Assembly: GCF_014305095.1 (NCBI RefSeq) | Contig: NZ_JACRUI010000003.1 | Span: 409,516-473,515 of the forward strand | Source: Flavobacterium kayseriense | GTDB lineage: Bacteria > Bacteroidota > Bacteroidia > Flavobacteriales > Flavobacteriaceae | Direction: 5' to 3' | Length of the DNA stretch: 64,000 nt | Shown here: in pieces, positions 1-7,549 of the stretch | How positions within the stretch are numbered: position 1 is the stretch's first letter | Layout of the letters: every line of letters starts with the position of its first letter | Position numbers and translations under genes: made by a program | The notes under the pieces: model-generated | Told to the model about the DNA's origin: nothing | Database searches by the model: none | What the model saw: the letters and a program-made list of their open reading frames with translations, nothing else

Positions 1-830
1 ACCAATGGAAAGTTTTTGAGAGCGTTGTAAACGATTATTACAAACTCGAGAGAGAGCTATCCTACTACTCTATCCTACCCACAGCGACGCAGTATGCTAG
101 AAACGCGATTTTCTCTGGATTACTGCCTGTTGAAATGGAAAAGCAGTTTCCGCAATACTGGAAAAATGATCCTGAGGAAGGTGGTAAAAACTTGTACGAA
201 GCCGAATTCTTGACCGCACAGTTAAAACGTTTGGGATTAAACATCAAGGAAGATTACTTTAAGATTACCAATATGGAATCTGGTAAAAAACTAGCTGAGA
301 ACTTCAAGGGACTTAAAAACAATGATTTGGTTACCATCGTGTACAACTTTGTAGATATGCTTTCGCATGCTAAAACAGAGATGGATGTGGTAAAAGAATT
401 AGCTGCAGATGATAAGGCGTATCGCTCCTTGACGCTAAGTTGGTTCAAGAATTCGCCTTTGTTAGAAATTATTCAGCAAGCGCAAAAACTAGGTTTTAAA
501 TTGATTTTAACTACAGATCACGGAACCATCAATGTCAAAAATCCATCGAAAGTAGTGGGAGATAAAAACACAAGTTTGAACCTTCGATACAAAACGGGAC
601 GAAGCCTTACTTACGAGCATAAAGATGTTTATGCTGTAAAAGATCCAAAAAAAATAGGATTGCCTAGCATTAATATGAGCAGTTCTTATATTTTTGCAAA
701 AAATGATTTGTTTTTGGCCTACGTAAACAATTACAATCACTATGTAAGTTATTATAAAAATACGTACCAGCATGGTGGAATTTCGCTTGAAGAAATGATT
801 ATTCCGGCACTAGTATTTAATCCAAAATAG
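1..830 (+). CDS. porX: PorX, T9SS two-component response regulator with PglZ domain (5' end missing)
   Basis: Only the last 275 codons are inside the window; the frame is open from base 3, so the N-terminal receiver domain lies upstream. The visible part is a PglZ/alkaline-phosphatase-superfamily domain. It starts just before SILPTATQYARNAIFSGLLP, whose Thr is the likely metal-binding residue, continues through YNFVDMLSHA, and ends with TTDHGT, an Asp-His pair typical of the metal site. In Bacteroidota PorX couples a CheY-like receiver to this phosphodiesterase-like domain and, with PorY and the sigma factor SigP, controls expression of the type IX secretion system. porQ, a T9SS gene, lies at about 45-46 kb. 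The next gene, tsaE, starts 77 bases downstream; porX and tsaE are adjacent in many flavobacteria. I am confident of the family; the receiver domain cannot be checked here. Confidence 0.88.
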   Translation, partial: QWKVFESVVNDYYKLERELSYYSILPTATQYARNAIFSGLLPVEMEKQFPQYWKNDPEEGGKNLYEAEFLTAQLKRLGLNIKEDYFKITNMESGKKLAENFKGLKNNDLVTIVYNFVDMLSHAKTEMDVVKELAADDKAYRSLTLSWFKNSPLLEIIQQAQKLGFKLILTTDHGTINVKNPSKVVGDKNTSLNLRYKTGRSLTYEHKDVYAVKDPKKIGLPSINMSSSYIFAKNDLFLAYVNNYNHYVSYYKNTYQHGGISLEEMIIPALVFNPK

Positions 831-907
831 TATCTAGCATTCGAGCTCTTGTTTCCGAATTTAGTAAGGATTTAGAGCTCTCTGTTAGCAAATGAAGAAG
901 CAAGAAT

Positions 908-1315
908 ATGGAGTTTATTTATGAATTAGAAGACATCGCCTCAGTGGCGGAAATAGTTGTGGCTCAAAATCCTAAAAAAGTCATCCTTTTTTATGGTGAA
1001 ATGGGTGCCGGAAAAACTACTTTTATCAAGCAATTATGTAAAACTCTTGGTGTTACAGAAGCAACTAGTAGTCCAACCTTTTCTTTAGTTAATGAGTACC
1101 AAACTACTAAAAATGAAACGATTTACCATTTTGATTTTTATAGATTAAAGGTCGAAACGGAAGCGCTAGACATGGGAGTTGATGATTATTTATATTCGGG
1201 TGCTTGGTGCTTCATCGAATGGGCAGAACAGATTCCGAATTTGATTCCAGAGGAGCATTCGGTAATCAGAATTAGGGAGCAAGCCGATGGAAAACGAATT
1301 TTAGAATTAAGTTAA
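908..1315 (+). CDS. tsaE: TsaE, tRNA t6A biosynthesis ATPase
   Basis: A 135-residue P-loop protein of the usual TsaE length. The Walker A motif GEMGAGKTT is at residues 30-38, followed by the conserved TSSPTFSLVNEY segment, HFDFYRL, and YLYSGAWCFIEWAE, all diagnostic of the family. TsaE is the ATPase that works with TsaB and TsaD in the cytoplasm to place threonylcarbamoyl on A37 of ANN-decoding tRNAs. A YciO/Sua5-type gene, related to the enzyme making the threonylcarbamoyl-AMP donor, lies about 12 kb away. The GNAT gene starts 7 bases after the stop, so the two are probably cotranscribed. The start chosen is the ATG in MEFIYELEDI, which gives the full-length fold. Confidence 0.93.
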   Translation: MEFIYELEDIASVAEIVVAQNPKKVILFYGEMGAGKTTFIKQLCKTLGVTEATSSPTFSLVNEYQTTKNETIYHFDFYRLKVETEALDMGVDDYLYSGAWCFIEWAEQIPNLIPEEHSVIRIREQADGKRILELS

Positions 1316-1322
1316 TTACTGT

Positions 1323-1793
1323 ATGAGTACTACCAAAATGGTTCGCATTATTCCCTTTACAATTGACTTAAAGGACTATATTAAAATTTTAAATGTAGAA
1401 TGGTTACAAAAGTATTTTCGAATAGAAGATCGAGACGAAATTGTCTTATCAAATCCACAAGAAGAAATCATTGACAAAGGCGGTTTGATTTACTACGCAA
1501 CATACAACGATGAAATAGTTGGCACGGTTTCGCTTTTGCGAGTTAGTAACACCGTTTACGAAGTTAGTAAAATGGCCGTTACAACAAACGTTCAAGGATT
1601 AGGAATTGGAAAAATACTATTAGAGCACTGTTTTCAAGTTGCCAAAGAAAGGAATGCTACCAAGCTGATTTTGTATTCGAATACAAGTTTGCAATCAGCC
1701 ATTCATTTATACTACAAATATGGTTTTGTAGCAATACCATTAGAAAGCGGCATTTATGAACGTGCTGATATCAAAATGGAGAAAGTTTTGTAA
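1323..1793 (+). CDS. GNAT-family N-acetyltransferase
   Basis: A 156-residue single-domain acetyltransferase. The acetyl-CoA pyrophosphate loop is visible as QGLGIG at residues 91-96, after the beta-strand segment VSKMAVTTNV, and is followed by the helix KILLEHCFQVAKER. The C-terminal part (LYSNTSLQSAIHLYYKYGFV) is the usual GNAT motif B, in which a Tyr is placed near the thiol of CoA. The substrate cannot be told from sequence. It begins 7 bases after tsaE and is likely in the same transcript. RimI, the ribosomal S18 acetyltransferase, is often near t6A genes, but this protein lacks close RimI resemblance, so I leave the substrate open. Confidence 0.85.
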   Translation: MSTTKMVRIIPFTIDLKDYIKILNVEWLQKYFRIEDRDEIVLSNPQEEIIDKGGLIYYATYNDEIVGTVSLLRVSNTVYEVSKMAVTTNVQGLGIGKILLEHCFQVAKERNATKLILYSNTSLQSAIHLYYKYGFVAIPLESGIYERADIKMEKVL

Positions 1794-1880
1794 CCTTAGT
1801 TTTTATATGATTTAGCCCTCAAGGTCAACTGTATTTTGAACTTTTTTATGTAATTTTACCTCTTAAACAGCACAACAACA

Positions 1881-3080
1881 ATGTCAATTTCATTCACACC
1901 GTTTACAAAGCAGCAACTAATGCCTCAGGAGGAAAAACTAGAGGTTGGAAAACGACGAAGCGAACTTTTTATTGGTTTACCTAAAGAGACAAGCCATCAA
2001 GAACGCCGTATTTGTTTAACGCCTGATGCTGTCAACTCTTTAACATGTCACGGTCACCGCGTAATGATCGAGTCTGGAGCTGGAGAAAGTTCAAGCTATT
2101 CAGACAAAGAGTATAGTGATGCTGGTGCCGAAGTAACGAAAGACACGAAAAAGGTTTTTAGCTGTCCGATGATTCTAAAAGTAGAACCACCAACACTAGA
2201 AGAAATTGAAATGATGAACAGCCAATCGATTCTGATTTCGGCTATTCAGTTAAAAACAAAACAAAAAAGCTATTTTGAAGCTTTGACCAAGAAAAAAATC
2301 ACTGCCTTAGCATTTGAATATATAAAAGACGAAGACGGAACCTATCCTGCGGTGAAGTCACTTAGTGAAATTGCTGGCACAGCCTCGATATTGATTGCTG
2401 CAGAATTAATGATTACAACCGAATTTGGAAAAGGATTGCTCTTTGGTAACATCACCGGCGTTCCTCCTACCGAAGTTGTTATTTTAGGTGCTGGCACTGT
2501 AGGAGAATTTGCAGCCAAAACAGCAATAGGTTTAGGTGCCAATGTGAAAGTATTTGACAACTCTATTACCAAATTGCGTAGACTGCAGAATAATTTAAAC
2601 CAACGCATCTTTACCTCTACCATTCAGCCAAAAACATTATTAAAGGCGTTAAGACGTTGTGACGTAGCGATAGGTGCCATGCGCGGAATTGATAGAACAC
2701 CTGTTGTAGTTACAGAAACAATGGTCGAGCACATGAAAAAAGGCGCTGTGATTGTTGATGTGAGCATTGACACGGGTGGTTGTTTTGAAACTTCAGAGGT
2801 TACCTCACACGAGAAACCAACCTTCATAAAAAGTAATGTTTTACACTATTGCGTACCCAACATACCCGCTCGCTACTCTAAAACTGCTTCGTTATCGATC
2901 AGCAATATAATTACACCTTACTTAATTCAAATCGCAGATGATGGCGGAATCGAAAGTGCGATACGATGCGATAAAGGATTAAAATGTGGCGTTTATTTAT
3001 ACCACGGTATATTGACTAATAAGGCCATTGGCGATTGGTTTGACATCCCTAATAACGATATCAATTTAATTGTGTTTTAA
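1881..3080 (+). CDS. Alanine dehydrogenase/PNT-family protein with altered catalytic residues
   Basis: A 399-residue protein with the fold of alanine dehydrogenase and the alpha subunit of transhydrogenase. An N-terminal extension of about 30 residues precedes GLPKETSHQERRICLTP (substrate-binding Arg conserved). The NAD-binding loop GAGTVG is at about residues 203-208, and the C-terminal signatures VDVSIDTGGCFE and CVPNIPARYSKTAS are present. Aligned from memory to Mycobacterium tuberculosis Ald without gaps, the catalytic Lys75 corresponds to Glu102 and His96 to Gln123. Both residues needed for pyruvate and imine chemistry are therefore replaced. Databases usually name such Bacteroidota proteins alanine dehydrogenase, but activity on alanine is doubtful on this reading. 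It stands as its own gene after an 87-base gap. Confidence 0.8.
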   Translation: MSISFTPFTKQQLMPQEEKLEVGKRRSELFIGLPKETSHQERRICLTPDAVNSLTCHGHRVMIESGAGESSSYSDKEYSDAGAEVTKDTKKVFSCPMILKVEPPTLEEIEMMNSQSILISAIQLKTKQKSYFEALTKKKITALAFEYIKDEDGTYPAVKSLSEIAGTASILIAAELMITTEFGKGLLFGNITGVPPTEVVILGAGTVGEFAAKTAIGLGANVKVFDNSITKLRRLQNNLNQRIFTSTIQPKTLLKALRRCDVAIGAMRGIDRTPVVVTETMVEHMKKGAVIVDVSIDTGGCFETSEVTSHEKPTFIKSNVLHYCVPNIPARYSKTASLSISNIITPYLIQIADDGGIESAIRCDKGLKCGVYLYHGILTNKAIGDWFDIPNNDINLIVF

Positions 3081-3101
3081 ATAATCTTTGCCCTACCTTT
3101 G
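3070..3101 (+). promoter_or_regulatory. Candidate Bacteroidota promoter for the DUF4258 gene
   Basis: The -7 box TACCTTTG is at 3094-3101 and a TTG (-33) at 3070-3072, with 21 bases between them. The -33 element lies within the last codons of the preceding gene, and the downstream ATG is 16 bases after the -7 box. The spacing is slightly long for the TTG-N19-TAnnTTTG consensus. Confidence 0.5.
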
Positions 3102-3116
3102 CAAAAAAAATAATTC

Positions 3117-3494
3117 ATGAAGTTTGTACATCGTTTTGCCTACTACCTAGTAGGTTTAGTTATAGGTTGTTTTTTTGTAGCACTTGTTTTTAGCGGTAAA
3201 GATACTCGTTGTAGTTATTTCCCAAATGCACGTGTTTTAAATGACATTCGTAATAAACCATTTGAGTACTCAGATGCAGCCCTTAAAACGTTGGCTGAAC
3301 CTTGGATTGATAAAAATGATATTAAACAATCACTAACTTACGGTGATGTAGATTTTGATAAAAGCAACACCGAGTTTGGCAAAAACAATAAATTGTACAT
3401 TATAGAAGGTAAAACCGTCAAAAATGTAGAGATTATTTTAACTGTTGAAAACAAGGCAAGCAAAGCTATCCTTGTAGATGTTAGTCGCAAATAA
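3117..3494 (+). CDS. DUF4258 domain-containing protein, membrane-anchored
   Basis: A 125-residue protein. Residues about 8-27 (YYLVGLVIGCFFVALVF) form a single membrane segment or signal anchor, so the rest probably faces the periplasm. The body contains the DUF4258-type pattern in which a short helical segment (ALKTLAEPWIDKNDIKQSLTYGDVDFD) is followed by strands (KLYIIEGKTVKNVEIILTVEN), as in the small DUF4258 fold. No catalytic function is known for the family. It has its own promoter and terminator and so is probably a single-gene transcript. The assignment comes from recognising the family pattern and its usual position after the alanine dehydrogenase-like gene in Flavobacterium. Confidence 0.7.
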   Translation: MKFVHRFAYYLVGLVIGCFFVALVFSGKDTRCSYFPNARVLNDIRNKPFEYSDAALKTLAEPWIDKNDIKQSLTYGDVDFDKSNTEFGKNNKLYIIEGKTVKNVEIILTVENKASKAILVDVSRK

Positions 3495-3517
3495 CACAAT
3501 TTAAATAATTGAAATTG

Positions 3518-3560
3518 AAAAACCACTTCTGTTTATAGAACCGAAGTGGTTTTTTTATTT
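3518..3560 (+). terminator. Rho-independent terminator after the DUF4258 gene
   Basis: A 12-bp stem pairs AAAAACCACTTC (3518-3529) with GAAGTGGTTTTT (3543-3554) around a 13-base loop, followed by a T-rich tail. Confidence 0.9.
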
Positions 3561-3702
3561 TTTAGAAAATGGTTCAAATTTACGTTCAGTAATACCTTCG
3601 TCGTTTTTTGAGTAAGCATATGTAGTTTCGCTTTTTATAAAGTTATTCTTCACCAAGCAACTTTAACATTCCATCTGTTTTTTATAGAGGTTTTCGAATG
3701 CA

Positions 3703-4377
3703 CTACAAAAACCAATCAATTTCTTTTTCATTGTTAGCTTTTAAATAGGCATTCACTTTGCTAAAATGCTTGTTGCCAAACCATTTTCCTTGATTAGCAC
3801 TTAAGGGTGATGGATGTCCTGATTCTAAAATTAAATGCTTAGTTCGGTCAATTTTACTACCTTTTTTTTGTGCAAAAGCACCCCATAACAGAAAAACGAT
3901 ACCTTCTTTTTGACTTGAAATTTCTTGAATTACGGCATCCGTAAAAAGATTCCATTTTAAGTGCTTGTGACTGTTTGCTTGGTCTTTTCGAACTGTCAAT
4001 CCTGCATTCAAAAGTAGTACGCCTTGGTTTGCCCAACGTTCTAAATTACAAGACGTAGGCATAAATAAATGATCTAAATCATCGTTTAGCTCTCTAAATA
4101 TGTTTCGTAAAGAAGGAGGTATCTTTACTCCATCATTTACAGAGAATGCTAATCCGTTAGCCTCGCCTTCCCCATGATAGGGATCTTGACCTATTATCAC
4201 TACTTTTAAATGCGAAAGGTCGCAATAATCAAAAGCAGCCAATATTAAATCCTGCGGAGGGTAACAAGCTCCTACTTCATACTCCTGGGTTAACTGCTCT
4301 TGTAGATCCTGAAAATAAGGCTTTTGTAGTTCATTTGCTAGTAGCGAATCCCATTTTGGCGGTAGTTGTAATTGCAT
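3703..4377 (-). CDS. ung: Uracil-DNA glycosylase, family 1
   Basis: A 224-residue cytoplasmic repair enzyme that removes uracil from DNA to start base excision repair. The water-activating motif GQDPYHG is at residues 63-69, followed by GLAFSV, the PPSLRNIF segment, LLLNAGLTV, and the DNA-intercalation loop GHPSPLSA near residue 187, all matching E. coli Ung. The length is typical of the family. It runs opposite to its neighbours, with mutS2 starting divergently 167 bases away. There is no clear terminator immediately after its stop; the nearest hairpin is at 3518-3554 and can serve both directions. Confidence 0.96.
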   Translation of the reverse strand: MQLQLPPKWDSLLANELQKPYFQDLQEQLTQEYEVGACYPPQDLILAAFDYCDLSHLKVVIIGQDPYHGEGEANGLAFSVNDGVKIPPSLRNIFRELNDDLDHLFMPTSCNLERWANQGVLLLNAGLTVRKDQANSHKHLKWNLFTDAVIQEISSQKEGIVFLLWGAFAQKKGSKIDRTKHLILESGHPSPLSANQGKWFGNKHFSKVNAYLKANNEKEIDWFL

Positions 4378-4513
4378 TATTTTTAAAACTTAAGAACACA
4401 AAGATACACAGAGATATCTAATCGATAAAAGGAACAATTATTTTTTATGTTACAGCAGAAATAAACATTAGTTAAACTTGGTATTTATTTACAAAATAGT
4501 CTTCACTATTAAC

Positions 4514-4521
4514 TATTTTTG
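4514..4521 (+). promoter_or_regulatory. Candidate -7 box for mutS2
   Basis: TATTTTTG matches the Bacteroidota TAnnTTTG box and lies 23 bases before the mutS2 ATG. No TTG is found at the usual distance upstream, so support is partial. Confidence 0.4.
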
Positions 4522-4544
4522 TAGCAAAGAAGTAACTTATCCTA

Positions 4545-6710
4545 ATGATATCAATAACAGAAAAAACTTTACAAGATCTACAATTCCCAACGGTCCTTGA
4601 AACCATTTCGAGTATATGTAATACCGAAATTGGTAAAGAAAAAGCGTTAAACATAACTCCCTTTAAAGACAAAGAGAGTTTGATGCAAGCATTAATGCAA
4701 ACATCAGAATATGTTTCGTCTTTTCAAAATAACAATGCCATTCCTAACCACGGATTTGAAACCATAAATCACGAAATTAAATTTCTGGCAATCGAGGATA
4801 GTTTTCTCGAAGTTGGAAGTTTTAGAAAAATAGCGACGCTAGCATCTACAGTCAACTTTTTATTGAATTTTTTACGAAAATTTGATGATTACTACCCCAA
4901 CATAAATGCTCGAGCAGCTCGCGTAGAACTAACGAAGGATATTGTTCACATGATTGATGATGTAGTGGATAAGTATGGTGAAATTAAAGATAATGCTTCA
5001 CCTGTACTTTTAGACACAAGACGCAGCATGAATAGTGTTCGTGGTAAAGTGAATCAAAGTTTTGGTATAGCCATGTCACATTACAATGGTTTAGGTTACT
5101 TAGATGATATCAAAGAAAGTTTTGTTCAAAACAGACGTGTACTGGCCGTTTTAGCGATGTACCGTCGTAAAGTGAAAGGAACTATTTTAGGCAGTTCAAA
5201 AACAGGAAGTATTGCTTATGTAGAACCCGAAATGACGTTGCAATACTCTAGAGAGCTAAGCAATTTAGAATATGAGGAAAAAGAGGAAATCACCCGAATT
5301 TTAAAACAACTGTCAAATTCTATTAGACCCTTCTTACCATTACTTATTGAATACCAAGAATTTCTAAGTGATATTGATGTAGTTGCGGCTAAGGCTAAAT
5401 ATGCTAACAAAATCAACGGAATCTTACCAGCAATTACTGATGAACGTCGCATGTATTTTAGAGATGCTTATCACCCGATTTTGTTTTTGAACAACAAACA
5501 AAAAAACGAAATCACGCATCCTCAAACCATTGAATTGGGTCAAGAAAACCGTATTATAGTTATCTCTGGACCTAACGCTGGAGGTAAAACCATCTCGTTA
5601 AAAACAGTTGGATTATTGCAATTAATGCTGCAGTCTGGTATGTTGATTCCGGTACATGAACGATCAGAAACATTTTTGTTTGACAGGATATTAACAGATA
5701 TTGGTGATAACCAATCTATTGAAAATCATTTAAGTACGTACAGCTACCGATTGAAGAACATGAATTACTTCTTGAAGAAGTGTAATAGCAAAACCATGTT
5801 CTTAATTGATGAATTCGGTACTGGTTCTGATCCCGAATTAGGAGGTGCGTTAGCCGAAATTTTCTTGGAGGAGTTCTACCACCGAGAGGCCTTTGGAATC
5901 ATTACTACACACTACTCTAATTTAAAAATTCTAGCTAACGAACTACCGTTTGCTACCAATGCCAACATGATGTTTGATGAGAAATCATTGGAGCCTATGT
6001 ATAAATTGGCTTTGGGACAAGCAGGAAGTTCCTTTACATTTGAGGTAGCGCTTAAAAACGGAATTCCGTTTAGCCTTATCAACCGAGCAAAGAAAAAGAT
6101 CGAAGTGGGGAAAGTCCGTTTTGACAAAACAATAGCTACGCTTCAAAAAGAACGTTCTAAACTAGAAAAAACTTCTCAAAATCTAAAAGAAGAAGAAACC
6201 AAAGCACGCGAAGAAGGTAAAAAGATGGAGACTATCAATGTCAAAATAAAGCAGAAACTAGAAAGTTATCAGGAGCTTTATGATAGTAATCAAAAGACCA
6301 TTTACATTGGTCAGAAAGTCGAAGATATTGCCGAGAAATACTTTAACAATAAAAATAAAAAAGAACTGCTTGGCGAGTTTTTAAAAATTATCGAAATCGA
6401 AAATTCAAAACGTAAAAAAGCCACTGCAAAAGAGTCTAAAGCGATAGCTGTCAAAAAGAAGGAAGTTATTGAAGAAGTAACATTAGTCGTTGAAGAAATT
6501 CGTAAAGAAAAGAAAGAGAAGAAATTAAAACCTATTATCGAAAAACCAAAACCTATTTTGAAAGTAGGTGATCGCGTACGAATGTTTGACGGTCGTGCAG
6601 TGGGAACAATTGATGTGATTGAAAAAAACAAAGCTACTGTGAACTACGGAGTGTTTACATCAAAAGTAAGTTTAGAAGCGCTTGAATTTGTTGAGGCGGC
6701 TAAGAAGTAG
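4545..6710 (+). CDS. mutS2: MutS2-type ATPase, Smr-less form
   Basis: A 721-residue MutS-family ATPase. The N-terminal helical core and clamp region is followed by the ATPase domain: Walker A GPNAGGKT at about residue 343, the STYSYRLKNM segment, and Walker B FLIDEFGTGSDP. A long charged coiled coil follows (about 520-670), ending in a small KOW-like beta domain (KVGDRVRMFDGRAVGTIDVI). Classical MutS2 ends in an Smr nuclease domain. That domain is absent here, which appears to be usual for Bacteroidota MutS2. The family acts against recombination and, in Bacillus, on collided ribosomes; without Smr, nucleolytic functions may be lacking. It is transcribed alone, divergently from ung. Confidence 0.92.
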   Translation: MISITEKTLQDLQFPTVLETISSICNTEIGKEKALNITPFKDKESLMQALMQTSEYVSSFQNNNAIPNHGFETINHEIKFLAIEDSFLEVGSFRKIATLASTVNFLLNFLRKFDDYYPNINARAARVELTKDIVHMIDDVVDKYGEIKDNASPVLLDTRRSMNSVRGKVNQSFGIAMSHYNGLGYLDDIKESFVQNRRVLAVLAMYRRKVKGTILGSSKTGSIAYVEPEMTLQYSRELSNLEYEEKEEITRILKQLSNSIRPFLPLLIEYQEFLSDIDVVAAKAKYANKINGILPAITDERRMYFRDAYHPILFLNNKQKNEITHPQTIELGQENRIIVISGPNAGGKTISLKTVGLLQLMLQSGMLIPVHERSETFLFDRILTDIGDNQSIENHLSTYSYRLKNMNYFLKKCNSKTMFLIDEFGTGSDPELGGALAEIFLEEFYHREAFGIITTHYSNLKILANELPFATNANMMFDEKSLEPMYKLALGQAGSSFTFEVALKNGIPFSLINRAKKKIEVGKVRFDKTIATLQKERSKLEKTSQNLKEEETKAREEGKKMETINVKIKQKLESYQELYDSNQKTIYIGQKVEDIAEKYFNNKNKKELLGEFLKIIEIENSKRKKATAKESKAIAVKKKEVIEEVTLVVEEIRKEKKEKKLKPIIEKPKPILKVGDRVRMFDGRAVGTIDVIEKNKATVNYGVFTSKVSLEALEFVEAAKK

Positions 6711-6745
6711 TTATAAAATTATTGATTTAATATTAGTCTCCTTTT

Positions 6746-6831
6746 TGTCATTCTTAGGAACGAAGAATCCCAACAAAATTAAACAACTAATGTAGATCTA
6801 ATCTTAGAGGCTCCTTGTCCCTTGGAATTAA
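6746..6831. repeat. Degenerate interspersed inverted repeat
   Basis: The left arm (6746-6771, starting TGTCATTCTTAGGAACGAAG) and right arm (6807-6830, starting GAGGCTCCTTGTCCCTTGG) are imperfect reverse complements, about 16 of 24 positions, around a centre containing the palindrome TAGATCTA. The arms resemble an intergenic repeat I remember from flavobacterial genomes (TGTCATTCCGAGGAACGAGG). It lies between mutS2 and the DCC gene and may end the mutS2 transcript. It is best read as an old, decayed copy. Confidence 0.55.
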
Positions 6832-6869
6832 AAATTAAGCTTGAAATAGAAAACTGAATTCGATACAAA

Positions 6870-7289
6870 ATGCTAAACTTACCTCCTAATAAAAAAATAA
6901 TACTATTTGATGGTATATGTAATCTTTGCAATTCGGCTGTTCAGTTTATAGTTAAAAGGGACGCAAATGATGTTTTTAGGTTTGTAGCGCTACAATCCAA
7001 TTTAGGAATTGAAATTTGTAATTATATTGGTGTTGATCCAACAAAAATGGATAGTATTATTCTTTATGAGCCAGGAAAAGCGTATTACTATAAATCAGAC
7101 GCTGCATTAAGAATAACTTCTAATTTAGGTTTCCTTTATTCCTTAACCATAGTTTTTAAAATTATTCCAGAAAGCGTACGCAATATGATCTATGATTATA
7201 TCGCTAAAAATAGGTACCGCTGGTTTGGAAAAAAAGAGGAATGTATGATTCCGACTAATGAGTTAAAAGATAAATTTTTAGAACAATAA
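6870..7289 (+). CDS. DCC1-like thiol-disulfide oxidoreductase family protein (DUF393)
   Basis: A 139-residue protein starting with ILFDGICNLCNSAVQFI. The DGxCNxC motif near residues 14-20 gives the DCC family its name and supplies a thioredoxin-like CxxC pair. The rest fits the family: FRFVALQSN, a segment with DSIILYEPGKAYYYKSDAALRI, and a C-terminal basic part NRYRWFGKKEECM. Members are predicted redox proteins of the thioredoxin fold; the physiological partner is unknown. Residues about 88-105 are hydrophobic and may associate with the membrane. It is not obviously in an operon and is preceded by the inverted repeat at 6746-6831. Confidence 0.85.
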   Translation: MLNLPPNKKIILFDGICNLCNSAVQFIVKRDANDVFRFVALQSNLGIEICNYIGVDPTKMDSIILYEPGKAYYYKSDAALRITSNLGFLYSLTIVFKIIPESVRNMIYDYIAKNRYRWFGKKEECMIPTNELKDKFLEQ

Positions 7290-7361
7290 GGTAATAACTG
7301 ATTATTATCATATTTTATCTTGGTGCTGCTACCTATTTTTGAAGTTCTAAAATAGAATAGT

Positions 7362-7490
7362 ATGAAAAACATTTCGCTTTACACCTGGGATAACGGTTCA
7401 ATCATTATAGTTTTTGTCTTTGGTTTTGTAGTCATTGGTTTGGTAGCCACCGTTTTATTACTAATGAGTAATGACAAAAAAAAGAAATAA
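7362..7490 (+). CDS. Small membrane protein, 42 residues
   Basis: An ATG-initiated reading frame of 42 codons plus stop encodes MKNISLYTWDNG, then a hydrophobic helix of about 25 residues (IIIVFVFGFVVIGLVATVLLL), then a lysine-rich tail. This is the layout of a single-pass membrane peptide with a positively charged cytoplasmic end. A TATTTTTG box at 7334-7341 lies 20 bases upstream, and a strong terminator starts 7 bases after the stop; both favour a real gene. I do not recognise the family. Similar small flavobacterial membrane proteins exist, but none can be named from sequence alone. Confidence 0.6.
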   Translation: MKNISLYTWDNGSIIIVFVFGFVVIGLVATVLLLMSNDKKKK

Positions 7491-7530
7491 AAAAAAGGAT
7501 GTCACGCAATCAAAGCAGACATCCTTTTTG
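7491..7530. terminator. Bidirectional terminator between the small membrane protein and ettA
   Basis: GGATGTC (7497-7503) pairs with GACATCC (7518-7524), extended by A-rich and T-rich flanks on the two sides. It can end the rightward 42-codon gene and the leftward ettA transcript. Confidence 0.85.
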
Positions 7531-7549
7531 GTTTGATTTGAAAATACAA

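Noticed and set aside
843..880. Inverted repeat GAGCTCT ... AGAGCTC between porX and tsaE, possible terminator
   Set aside because: The stem is only 7 bp with a 24-base loop and has no T run, so it is not a convincing terminator or operator.
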